This document shows, piece after piece, positions 16,411-24,725 of a stretch of DNA of 31,611 bases. The notes under the pieces are model-generated. The model ran no database searches. It was not told the origin of the DNA and saw only the letters and a list, made by a program, of their open reading frames with translations. Position numbers and translations under genes: made by a program. The DNA is from JAGOBX01 sp036733285 (GTDB taxonomy: Bacteria > JAGOBX01): assembly GCA_036733285.1 (NCBI GenBank), contig DAINAU010000028.1:1-31611 (forward strand). Reading direction: 5' to 3'. Position 1 is the stretch's first letter. Every line of letters begins with the position of its first letter.

Positions 16411-17079
16411 TTATACGGATTTAATCAAGATTTTAATAATTTCTTCCGGTTTAACCGCTTTACTTATTTTAGATAATTCTTTTTTTAATTTGGCAACGAC
16501 AAGTATATCGCTTAAATCTTTTTCCCTTAAGTAAACGTATGGTTTTAAAGTTTCCAGCAATTTGCGAATAACTACGGATTCCCTGTATTTATAATCCGGT
16601 TTCCTGGTTTCAAAAGAATTATTTTTCAATATTGCCGGCTGGAGAATATCGCAAAATTCATCTTTTAAATCTTTTGAAATTCTCAGAGAAATCTCAGGCG
16701 GCACATAATCGAATTGGATTGCGCAAAACAAATCATATCCCTGAGTTTTAGGTTTTCCGGTTCTTAAAATAGTTCCGCAAATAGAGTTATTCTTTTTTTC
16801 AATATCTTCGTAATCAAAATTAACGTTAACTTCTTTGCCTACAATATGAGGAATCAAATCATCGCATACGGATTTTAATAATGCGGGAAGTTTAATAATT
16901 ACTCCGCAGCCCTGTATATTAAATCCTTGAGTGGTTCCTTTTAGAGATACGGTTTCGGTTTCGCCGGAATTCCAGTCTATAGCTATCGCTATCTCTATCT
17001 CTCTATTTTTTTTTAATACTCTTCTTGGTTGTTTAAAATTATTCGAGTACATTTCTTTCACAATTCCATTTTTCATCAT
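16411..17079 (-). CDS. PilZ-like domain protein
   Basis: This is about 222 residues from the ATG at 17079; 17100 is an in-frame alternative, but the Shine-Dalgarno (AAAGGAG) lies inside that extension. The middle fits the PilZ beta-barrel: an early basic stretch (QPRRVLKKNR), then GTTQGFNIQGCGVIIKLP at the place of the NxSxxG motif, and ICGTILRTG...FCAIQFDYV as the later strands. PilZ domains bind cyclic di-GMP through RxxxR and (D/N)xSxxG. Here the serine of the second motif is glutamine, so binding may be lost. The C-terminal ~70 residues are helical and charged. No membrane segment is seen. The upstream neighbour is the Type IIG gene, 75+ bases away, probably unrelated. Confidence 0.55.
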   Translation of the reverse strand: MMKNGIVKEMYSNNFKQPRRVLKKNREIEIAIAIDWNSGETETVSLKGTTQGFNIQGCGVIIKLPALLKSVCDDLIPHIVGKEVNVNFDYEDIEKKNNSICGTILRTGKPKTQGYDLFCAIQFDYVPPEISLRISKDLKDEFCDILQPAILKNNSFETRKPDYKYRESVVIRKLLETLKPYVYLREKDLSDILVVAKLKKELSKISKAVKPEEIIKILIKSV

Positions 17080-17088
17080 TATTTCCAT

Positions 17089-17095
17089 CTCCTTT
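17089..17095 (-). promoter_or_regulatory. Ribosome binding site that fixes the PilZ-like start
   Basis: AAAGGAG on the minus strand lies 9 bases upstream of the ATG at 17079. The longer frame starting at 17100 would place this strong site inside the coding sequence, so the shorter start is preferred. Confidence 0.7.
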
Positions 17096-17174
17096 AACAT
17101 AAACCCGATAAACGGGAAAAATTTGTATATAAAAATTATTTTTTAAAATACAACGTCTTAAAACGTAAATTAAA

Positions 17175-20100
17175 TTATGTCGTCGCATATATTTCGCCGG
17201 TTTTGTCGTCAAAAAACAACATTTCATAAAATCTATTTTTTCGGCATATTTTTTTTATATTTTCGGCTTCGGCAATCCCTATTTTACTAATAGATACATC
17301 AAAGTATAAAGCAAAAATCAGATCGTCTATATAATCTTTGATAGTTTCCTGTTCTTTATAATCCACAGCTTCCATATATTTTAAATCATTTAACGAAACA
17401 TCATTTATATTCAGAAGAGTATTTATAAATTTCTTTTCAATCAAATTTTTAACAAAATTATGTTTGAATTTGATTTTTTGGCGTATTTCCTTATCTTCGG
17501 CGTCTATTAATACCAAATCGGTTTCATCGACTTTTATATTTGAAAATTTTTGTTTTGTTGTTGTAAATTCTACAAAATCCTTCAACTGATAGTCTTCCAG
17601 CGAAAGCATAATCTCCGTTTGCTTTATTATTTCGTCTTTGATAAATTGATTTTTTGCGGATATAATTGGAACCCGGATATAATGTTTTACAGGCAAAATA
17701 GCAACTAAATAATCTTTTTCAGACGATGTTTTTAAATAAAATTCAAGAATTTTTTTTGAAACGCCTGAATTTAAGACCGATAACAAATACATCATTTCAT
17801 TTTTATTATTTGATGTAATTATAGAAGATTTTCCCATATTAAAAATTATTGGTTCGTCAGTTAAATAAAATCTTTCAGGATTCTTAATTCTCCATACTAT
17901 GCTATATTTAGGAGATAAAGTTATATGCCCTTGATTGCTTCTCGTTAATTCAATTTTTGAATTGTCTTTAGGATAAAAATCCGTTGCATTATATTTTGAA
18001 TAACCTTTAAAATTTTTAAAATCAAGAATCGAATACATATCGCCTTCTTTTTTTTTACTAATCAGATTATTTTTTAAAATAAACCCGACATCAAAATAGA
18101 ATTTATCTTTAAATCTTGGAATTGATTTTTCAAATAATCTGTATATGTCAAAGCTATCGGAATTTTCAATATATTTTGCCGCAAAATTATTTATACCAAT
18201 TGGATAAGTTAAAAAGTTCCAATTGTCTAATTTTTCAAAAATAATACTTTGACAAATTTCAATAGACTTTTTATTACGGCTATTCAAATATTTTTCAAAA
18301 TCTATTTCTTGTTTTTCAAAATATGGCGTAAAATTAATAACTTTTATTTTATGTTTAAGTTTAGGAAACTGCTTTTTAATTACCAAAATTAAAGAAGACG
18401 TCGCAATTGGTTTATTTTGTTTTAACCCTCTTCCTACAAACATATTTGATTGAAAAGTTATAATTTTTTCAATTGTCGTAAATTTAGATAAATGATATCT
18501 TAATACATCCAAATCTCTTGCAGTTAAAATTGTTTGTGGTATAATAAAGCATAATTTGCCGCCTTCTTTTAATAACGCTAAACCTAAAGCGATAAAAAAA
18601 GCATATAAATTCGGTTTAGGCGGATAAGTTTTTATTCGATTTGGAACAGTATTTAAATTAATTCCATATACATTTCCCATAGTAATCGAAGAGTCGTTTT
18701 TGTTTTTAATTTTTTTAGTGAACTCCATTTTCTGTTTACAACATTCATTATAACTTATATAAGGCGGATTGCCTATTACATAATCAAATCTGCCGCGAAC
18801 GCCGTTTTTTTCCTGCAATGATTTCAGCATTTCTTTTAAATCTTTTTCTTCGCGCATAAACGACGGATAATCAAGCGCAGTTTTTTCAAGATGCGAAAAC
18901 ATATTATATTCTTTTTCTTTTGAAGATATTCCCGCATTTAAAAACTCGGAAATACTATCTTTGGTTTTAAATATTTTCAATTTATTATCAATCGGATTTT
19001 CATAATTATCATTGACTATAAGCGGCAGCAGCCGCATTAAAATATTCATTTCCGCAAGATATAAAGGAAATTCTTCAATATCCATGCCAAAAATATTTTT
19101 ATCGATTAAATCCTCGATAAGTTTTGATTGTTTTTCAGTCCCTTTGTCAAACGCCTCGATTATCCGGTCAACTGAACTATAGAGAAATGTTCCGGCGCCG
19201 CAGCTTGGATCGATAATTGAAATTTCATTTTTATTTGCTTTTTCTTTAAGTTCTTCGCCGGTATATCCGATTTCGTCAAGCATAAAATTTACTACCGCAG
19301 GGTCCGTAAAAAATTGCCCTTTGTTTTTATCTTGATACAAATCTTTTAAATAATTTTCATAGATAAAACCAAAAATTTCATTTTTTAAACCGGCAAAATT
19401 ATAACGATTAATAAATAAAATAATATCCAGCCAAGGAGCAATATCGTCAATAGTCAAATCTCCTTTTAAGTTTTCGATTAATTTTTCATTGATGGATTTT
19501 TGCTCGGATTCAAAAGGTTTATAAATATTTTCTGAAATATACTCTGAAATATTTTTAATTTCGTTTATAATAATTGAATAAAAATCTTTGTCTTGAATCG
19601 CCTTAGCTATTTTATTAAGCGTTTTATCGTATTCATTTTTGAATTTTTTATATTCATTATCCACTATTGTTTTGTAAAGTATGAATTGTATCAAATACGC
19701 GTATGCGGTTTCAACCGCAACTTTGTCCCTTTCAAAATTTAAATTTAACGACCATACTCCAATCGCAAGCATTTTACCCTTAAAATTTTTTATTACTTGG
19801 GTGATTTCATCAAAGAAAACAGTTCGGTTTTCAAATATATTCAAATCAAGTTTATCGTTAAATAAAGATAGTTGAATAGAAGGATTAAACAATTCTATAT
19901 AATAATTTTCCGGCTTGATATAAAATTGCCAATAAACAACGAATTCTTTAGGATTATTTAAAATGTCATTTATAAAAAACCTTTTATATTGGCTGGATTT
20001 GTAAAATCGCCATTCATTGCCGTCCGTTAATAATCCGTATTTTTTCATCCAGTCTTTTTGATATTGAAAAAGCTGTTCTACTCCTTTTTCAATATTATTA

Positions 20101-20366
20101 TGTTTTTCAACTTCAACCGGAATCACAATTTCATCGCCGTTTATATAAATTACAAAATCAGCGCGTCTTCCCTGCTTTGACGTTTCAATAGTGAATTCGT
20201 TTTTTCTTGCGGATATTTTAGAACTCTCTTTCCCTTGCTTTAAATTAAACAATTCTTCCGATTCTAAAACATCTTTGACAAAAGAATGCAGACCGCCTAA
20301 TTCTTTAGCGGCGAATGCTTCTTTATCATTTGCCCATATATTTTTCAAGTCTGAAATCTTTTTCAT
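17175..20366 (-). CDS. Type IIG restriction-modification protein (Eco57I-type)
   Basis: This 1063-residue single-chain restriction enzyme and methyltransferase has an N-terminal nuclease-like part with RRADFVIYINGDEIVIPVEVEKHN at about 67-90. D70, E85, E87 and K88 are a possible PD-(D/E)xK site. The methyltransferase core has GQFFTDPAVVNFML (350-363), motif I DPSCGAGTF (386-394), GMDIEEFPLYLAEMN (427-441) and motif IV NPPY (533-536), the N6-adenine type. The remaining ~500 residues should hold the target-recognition domain. Such enzymes cut and methylate DNA, defending against phage. No separate methylase or specificity gene is next to it. Its codons look more AT-rich than its neighbours, as for a transferred gene. 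A hairpin element copy lies upstream. Confidence 0.88.
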   Translation of the reverse strand: MKKISDLKNIWANDKEAFAAKELGGLHSFVKDVLESEELFNLKQGKESSKISARKNEFTIETSKQGRRADFVIYINGDEIVIPVEVEKHNNIEKGVEQLFQYQKDWMKKYGLLTDGNEWRFYKSSQYKRFFINDILNNPKEFVVYWQFYIKPENYYIELFNPSIQLSLFNDKLDLNIFENRTVFFDEITQVIKNFKGKMLAIGVWSLNLNFERDKVAVETAYAYLIQFILYKTIVDNEYKKFKNEYDKTLNKIAKAIQDKDFYSIIINEIKNISEYISENIYKPFESEQKSINEKLIENLKGDLTIDDIAPWLDIILFINRYNFAGLKNEIFGFIYENYLKDLYQDKNKGQFFTDPAVVNFMLDEIGYTGEELKEKANKNEISIIDPSCGAGTFLYSSVDRIIEAFDKGTEKQSKLIEDLIDKNIFGMDIEEFPLYLAEMNILMRLLPLIVNDNYENPIDNKLKIFKTKDSISEFLNAGISSKEKEYNMFSHLEKTALDYPSFMREEKDLKEMLKSLQEKNGVRGRFDYVIGNPPYISYNECCKQKMEFTKKIKNKNDSSITMGNVYGINLNTVPNRIKTYPPKPNLYAFFIALGLALLKEGGKLCFIIPQTILTARDLDVLRYHLSKFTTIEKIITFQSNMFVGRGLKQNKPIATSSLILVIKKQFPKLKHKIKVINFTPYFEKQEIDFEKYLNSRNKKSIEICQSIIFEKLDNWNFLTYPIGINNFAAKYIENSDSFDIYRLFEKSIPRFKDKFYFDVGFILKNNLISKKKEGDMYSILDFKNFKGYSKYNATDFYPKDNSKIELTRSNQGHITLSPKYSIVWRIKNPERFYLTDEPIIFNMGKSSIITSNNKNEMMYLLSVLNSGVSKKILEFYLKTSSEKDYLVAILPVKHYIRVPIISAKNQFIKDEIIKQTEIMLSLEDYQLKDFVEFTTTKQKFSNIKVDETDLVLIDAEDKEIRQKIKFKHNFVKNLIEKKFINTLLNINDVSLNDLKYMEAVDYKEQETIKDYIDDLIFALYFDVSISKIGIAEAENIKKICRKNRFYEMLFFDDKTGEIYATT

Positions 20367-20388
20367 TAAAAAAACCTGTTTTTAATTA

Positions 20389-20417
20389 ATAATTAATTAT
20401 GATTTTGCAATTGTCAA
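20389..20417 (-). promoter_or_regulatory. Candidate promoter of the Type IIG gene
   Basis: On the minus strand TTGACA (20417-20412) is followed after 17 bases by AATTAT (20394-20389); a 16-base spacing gives TAATTA. The ATG is at 20366. A second TTGACA lies further upstream at about 20486-20491. The -35 is perfect, the -10 moderate. Confidence 0.4.
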
Positions 20418-20523
20418 ACTTATGCGCGATAAGGTTAATAATTTTTATTTCTAATTATAAAATAATTGCTTCTTGTTAGTTTGTCAATTTTATTTTTCTT
20501 TTTCGTCGAGTATCGAGTATTGA

Positions 20524-20662
20524 GCGCAGTCAGAAATTGTTCCAGTAAATTTAATAAACTTTTCGCGCGTCATTTCAGTTGTTTATGTGAAAAGTAATTT
20601 TTAAATTAACGACGCTGAAAGTTGCAACAAGTTGCAAAGAGCGTCGAATTTCACATAGCCGT
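20524..20662. repeat. Dispersed hairpin element, copy 2
   Basis: This is the second copy of the element at 4729-4850. The left block (20524-20543) has two changes from copy 1; the right block (20609-20662) is identical over 54 bases, including the GACGCT/AGCGTC stem with TTGCAAC/GTTGCAA inside. The bases between differ fully. After the right block this copy continues GTAGGTTGAGCC and lacks the run of extra hairpins seen at copy 1. It lies in the 20367-20732 interval between the Type IIG gene and the C39-like gene; nothing else there looks coding. Confidence 0.8.
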
Positions 20663-20732
20663 AGGTTGAGCCGTCGCCGGAAATCATTTTATAATAACAA
20701 AGGCAAAACTCCGGAAAAAAACACGGAATGAA

Positions 20733-21617
20733 TTATTCGAGCATTCCTTTATTCCAGATGGCGGCGCAGAGAATCGCGGTCATTTGAGTAACTATGGATA
20801 CGCTGTCGAATTTTTTTGGTATGCAAATATTCGCGGCGTCGGAAACGATTATAAAATCCTTATACAGCTCCCGCAAATCCCGTTTGTCCATATCTTTTGA
20901 GTTTGACCAGTAGTTGACGTTATCCACGATAATATCTTCGTCTAATTTAAGTATATCGCTGAGCGGGGTATATTTTTTTGTTTTAGAAGAAGTGAGTTTT
21001 GCTCTGTTGGTAACTTCTATCAAATCAGTCATTAAAGATTTTGCCTGTTCGGCGGAGCCTTTTAAACAAAGCTTGATAAAATCGTCGGTTAACGTCCATC
21101 TTGGCGGATGATTGTCTTTTGGACTCAACAGTATTGCAAAGTATTCTTTGTTGGTTTTATCTTTGGAGTCGACGTTCCAGCATCTTATTTTTAAAGAATT
21201 GTCGTTGTATTTGCCGAACAAAATTTTTTTATCGCGCGGATCGTTGATTATAAATTTTTTTTCTTCGCCGGAATATCCAAGCAGCGCTATCCAGTGGCTG
21301 AAATCATCTACGCATAGAATAGCCGGATAACCGTTGTAAAGGTGTTCCAAAAGTTTTGAGATAAAATCCTTGCCTTTATTTTTTTTATTGAAAATGACGA
21401 ATTTGCTTTTTACTCCAAACGCCGCCGCGGCTCTTTTCAAAGCTAATTCGTCGCAGCCGCCGCGTTTTCTCTGCCACCAGCTTAAACCGGTGGACTCGGC
21501 GATTTCATTTTGATTTGCGTCTATGCCCAATATAAAAAAGCAATAACTCATACTGCAGGGACCGCAATAGGATTCTTCCTGCAATTCTTGAAATATTGAA
21601 AATGTTTCAGCGCTCAC
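20733..21617 (-). CDS. C39-like cysteine peptidase domain protein, cytosolic
   Basis: This 294-residue protein starts at GTG 21617, which has AGGTGAGG just upstream. The first ~140 residues look like a C39/papain-fold peptidase: Q13 and C18-G-P in QEESYCGPCSMS, histidine 108 in FSHWIALLGY, and N125-D126 in IINDPRD. These would be the oxyanion glutamine and the Cys-His-Asp/Asn triad. C39 peptidases usually process double-glycine leaders beside ABC exporters. Here there is no transporter, signal peptide or membrane segment. The C-terminal half (about 150-294) is helical and unrecognised. It follows the DnaA-like gene by 75 bases on the same strand. The substrate is unknown; it may also be a non-peptidase relative of the fold. 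Confidence 0.7.
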   Translation of the reverse strand: MSAETFSIFQELQEESYCGPCSMSYCFFILGIDANQNEIAESTGLSWWQRKRGGCDELALKRAAAAFGVKSKFVIFNKKNKGKDFISKLLEHLYNGYPAILCVDDFSHWIALLGYSGEEKKFIINDPRDKKILFGKYNDNSLKIRCWNVDSKDKTNKEYFAILLSPKDNHPPRWTLTDDFIKLCLKGSAEQAKSLMTDLIEVTNRAKLTSSKTKKYTPLSDILKLDEDIIVDNVNYWSNSKDMDKRDLRELYKDFIIVSDAANICIPKKFDSVSIVTQMTAILCAAIWNKGMLE

Positions 21618-21692
21618 TTTTCCTCACCTGATTGTTTAAGAGAATATATTTTCCGGTTTAATTGATAAAAAAGAAAATCGTCCGGACAGCGA

Positions 21693-23066
21693 TCAGTGTT
21701 TTACTATTTTGTTGAAAAGTATTCTTGTCAAATCTTTAACGATATGACACACGTTATCGTCCGAAGTAATCATATCTTTGATTTTACCGCAGGCATGCGT
21801 TATGGTAGTTTTATCCACTTTGCCGAAATCGGTGGAAATTTTTTTCAAACTGAAATCCGTCAGTTCCCTGCATAAATACATCGCTATGTGCTTGGGAAAC
21901 ACAACGTCTTTTGAGCGGACCTTTGATTTAAGCTCGTCGCAGTTTATATTGAAATACTGCGACACCTGTTTTTGAATTTCGTTTATGGTGATTATTTCCG
22001 GCATTGTATTGATCCGCATAAATATTTCATCTATGACGGATTCGCTTATTGGTTGTTTGCTTACCGATAGATAAGCGATTAATTTATTTGCGTAGACGTC
22101 GATTTTTTTCAAGTCGTCCGTCCCGCATTGCTTGATAAAATAAGATATGAAGTCTTCGGGAAAATACATTTCGCATTCGTTTATTTTATTTTTTACGTAT
22201 TCGCTTTTTAAATTGTCGTCAGGATTTTTTATATCGACTACGAGTCCTGTTTTGAATCTGTTCACAAGGCGCGGCATAAACTCCATAAGTTTATCCGGTC
22301 TGTATTTTGAAGTTATTATTAATTGGAAATTGTTTTGTATCAGATCATTGTAAATATTGAAAAATTCTTCCTGAACGTTATAACACCCTTCGAGAGCCTC
22401 TATGTTTTCCATAATGAAAATATCCGCTTTTCTGAATCTTTCTCTGAATTCAACGAGATTGTTTTTTCGCATCGAGCCGAGGTAAAGCTCTTTAAATGAA
22501 TTGGCGTCGAAATATTTCAGATTTATTTGAGGATAAATGTTTTTTACGTATTTTGCGATTGATTGGACAAGATGCGTTTTACCCGAACCGGCGTTTCCGT
22601 ATAAATAAAACGGATTGAACAATGCGCCGAGGTTCTGAGTTACGTTTATCGCGCTAATATAAGCGAATTTATTGGCGTCCGCGACTATAAAATTTTCGAA
22701 ATCGAATTTCGGGTCGAGTTTATTTATTATTTTATTGGTGTAAAACAGTTCAAGCTGAACCGGTTTCTGGTTGTAAGTGAATTGGCGCTGAACGCCGTTT
22801 TTCTTTTCGCGCGAAGCGTATTCAATATTTTTTACGGATATACTCATACGTTCCGCGGCTATAAAAAAAGTCGAATGAAAAAGATTCTTGAGTTTTGCGT
22901 TAAAAAACGGATTTTCTCCGGTTATTTGCAGATAATAGTTTGAATATCCGAATTCGAGATTTTCAATCCAGAACCGGTATTTTGAATCGTCTTTAATTAT
23001 TTTTTTTAATTCGTTTTTATATAAATCAGCGTTAAAATTTGCGAACGCCACCATTATCACCGGCAT
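21693..23066 (-). CDS. dnaA: Divergent DnaA-type replication initiator
   Basis: This 457-residue protein, within the DnaA size range, has a domain I-like N-terminus, an AAA+ core with Walker A LYGNAGSGKTHL (about 155-166) and a box VII-like RLVNRF. The C-terminal DNA-binding helix pair is FSLKKISTDFGKVDKTTITHACGKI. Three spots are unusual. Walker B reads IMENIEAL where DnaA has IDDIQFL. The signature GRDHTTVLHA is here GKVDKTTITHA, so the arginine and histidine of the box-reading helix are replaced. There is no dnaN or clustered TTATCCACA beside it. It could be this lineage's main DnaA or a second copy. The start is uncertain: ATG 23066 or ATG 23054, with only a weak GGTGA. tRNA-Arg lies upstream. 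Confidence 0.82.
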   Translation of the reverse strand: MPVIMVAFANFNADLYKNELKKIIKDDSKYRFWIENLEFGYSNYYLQITGENPFFNAKLKNLFHSTFFIAAERMSISVKNIEYASREKKNGVQRQFTYNQKPVQLELFYTNKIINKLDPKFDFENFIVADANKFAYISAINVTQNLGALFNPFYLYGNAGSGKTHLVQSIAKYVKNIYPQINLKYFDANSFKELYLGSMRKNNLVEFRERFRKADIFIMENIEALEGCYNVQEEFFNIYNDLIQNNFQLIITSKYRPDKLMEFMPRLVNRFKTGLVVDIKNPDDNLKSEYVKNKINECEMYFPEDFISYFIKQCGTDDLKKIDVYANKLIAYLSVSKQPISESVIDEIFMRINTMPEIITINEIQKQVSQYFNINCDELKSKVRSKDVVFPKHIAMYLCRELTDFSLKKISTDFGKVDKTTITHACGKIKDMITSDDNVCHIVKDLTRILFNKIVKH

Positions 23067-23135
23067 ATATTCTAAAAAGTTTCAATCCGTCTATGTTCAA
23101 CGGACTAAAACATTTTATTTAATTATTATAAAAAT

Positions 23136-23209
23136 TACGCCCAAGAGGAGTCGAACCTCTAACCTTCTGGTCCGTAGCCAGACACTCTATCCAGTTGAGC
23201 TATGGGCGC
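23136..23209 (-). tRNA. tRNA-Arg (ACG)
   Basis: The 74-base minus-strand sequence folds as a cloverleaf. The acceptor arms are GCGCCCA and TGGGCGT, with a G-T first pair. The D arm is GCTC/GAGT. The anticodon arm is TCTGG with loop CTACGGA and CCAGA, giving anticodon ACG (read as ICG, arginine CGU/C/A). The T arm is AGAGG TTCGACT CCTCT. The discriminator is A, and CCA is not encoded. The flanks to 23067 and 23355 hold no gene. Confidence 0.95.
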
Positions 23210-23355
23210 AAAAAATTATTAAAATAAAACAAATAACGCGTTTTTATGATTCGGCTTAGTTAATGCAAAAAACAACCGGCGTTATTCTAATTTTTGGAAA
23301 ATCAAATTCAATATTTGATAATCGCGATTATAACAAAAATTTAATTGTTGTCAAT

Positions 23356-24723
23356 CTATTTTTTCAATAATTTTAACGCGGGCGATAAGAACTCCGGAAC
23401 GCTTCCGTCTTTAGATGTTTCCGTTTCAAAAATATCTATATCCCCGCGGTTGAAAATAACGCCGTAAAATTTATTTTTATTTTTTGAAAAATTCGCCGCG
23501 CTTTTTATTCCCTTGATTTCAAAGAATATCTGAAGCTCTGGTTTATCAAGCGAGTATTCGAATAAATCAGTCGTTTTATCTGAAACAAAGCGTTTTGCTT
23601 TAAACAATTGAATATTGTGAATTAATTCATTTATCAAATCAATGTTTTTATTTGACTCCGGGTCGGCGGAAACCGGAACTCCGTTTTGAAACTGCAATTT
23701 CAATTCTCCGTTTTTGGTTTTTATTTGAAATTCCGTTATATCGGCGGGAGAAATGTTTTCGCCGAAAATTTTTTCGTTTTTTAATTCTATATAATTTAAA
23801 TTCAATTCTTTTATAATATCAGGCGAAACGCGGTAGATTGGCGCCGAGTCGCCGACCCGCAGATAAACCGCGTCTTTTTTTGGGGAAAAACTAACATAGA
23901 CTATTATTTCTTTTTCTCCGGAATTTTCCGGTTCTTTTAATTTGACGAATATTTTTATAGAGCTTTCATTTTTCAAGGATTCCCCTGTTTCCGCTTCCGG
24001 ATTATCAATGAAATCAAGAGGTTCAGCCGTGAGAATCTTATCAAGTAAATTATTTGCTCCGAGCCAGGACGCTTTTAAATTTTTGGGAGAAATCATCTGC
24101 CAGTCATAGTCGGTTTCGGATTTATAATTTTTTGATAATTCGATTATATCGTTTTCCGCCCGTAAAATTTTAAATCCTGAAATATTTCCAATATTTAAAT
24201 TGAAAATTTTTTTATTCCTTAATTTATTGAGCGTAATCCCGAAAATATTTTTTAAATCTGATTTCACTTTAAAAATTGCGTTTTCCGATTTTGAATAAAT
24301 AAAATTAGAACCGTCGAAATTTTGTTTGCCGGGATATAAAACGGTTTCGGTTCCGGTCGCCGAATTGGTTACTTTTAATTGTTTCGTCATATCTATCTCA
24401 TATTGAGCGATTTCCGTTTCCCGTATTATTTGTTTGTTGTCGTATTTCAATGAAAATATTGAATCCTGAAACAATTCAAATTGTTCAATATCTGTTTTGG
24501 CGTTTATTGGTTCTGTTATAATCCATTCGCCGCTATCTTTATTTTTAATTAATTTTATGTTTCCTGCGGCGATTTCATCAACGCCGTTTTTCGAAAAAGA
24601 AAGAACATTCTGTTCTTCGTTCAATATTTCATCGGTTGATTTCTTTTTTGTATCGACAAAAAATATATACGCGCCAAGACAACAGCATAATAAAGCCAGC
24701 ATTAAAACGGGTTTAAGTTTCAT
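23356..24723 (-). CDS. DUF4340-like protein of a GldA/F/G-type ABC operon
   Basis: This is about 455 residues from the ATG at 24723; an in-frame GTG at 24744 lies upstream, but the Shine-Dalgarno GGAGGAG falls inside that extension. The N-terminus is a membrane anchor (MKLKPVLMLALLCCCLGAYIFF), and the rest is probably exported and beta-rich. Repeated modules follow the DUF4340 pattern of these operons (WIITEPINAKTD, WQMISPKNLKASW, VYLRVGDSAPIY, LFEYSLDKPELQIFF). The start lies 2 bases after the GldG-like stop, so translation is coupled. The protein works with the ABC complex; its substrate is unknown. Confidence 0.8.
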   Translation of the reverse strand: MKLKPVLMLALLCCCLGAYIFFVDTKKKSTDEILNEEQNVLSFSKNGVDEIAAGNIKLIKNKDSGEWIITEPINAKTDIEQFELFQDSIFSLKYDNKQIIRETEIAQYEIDMTKQLKVTNSATGTETVLYPGKQNFDGSNFIYSKSENAIFKVKSDLKNIFGITLNKLRNKKIFNLNIGNISGFKILRAENDIIELSKNYKSETDYDWQMISPKNLKASWLGANNLLDKILTAEPLDFIDNPEAETGESLKNESSIKIFVKLKEPENSGEKEIIVYVSFSPKKDAVYLRVGDSAPIYRVSPDIIKELNLNYIELKNEKIFGENISPADITEFQIKTKNGELKLQFQNGVPVSADPESNKNIDLINELIHNIQLFKAKRFVSDKTTDLFEYSLDKPELQIFFEIKGIKSAANFSKNKNKFYGVIFNRGDIDIFETETSKDGSVPEFLSPALKLLKK

Positions 24724-24725
24724 CT

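Noticed and set aside
20921..20930. TTATCCACG and similar words (also near 3987 and 21811) as DnaA boxes
   Set aside because: They are single, inside coding genes and not clustered, so they give no origin near the dnaA-like gene.
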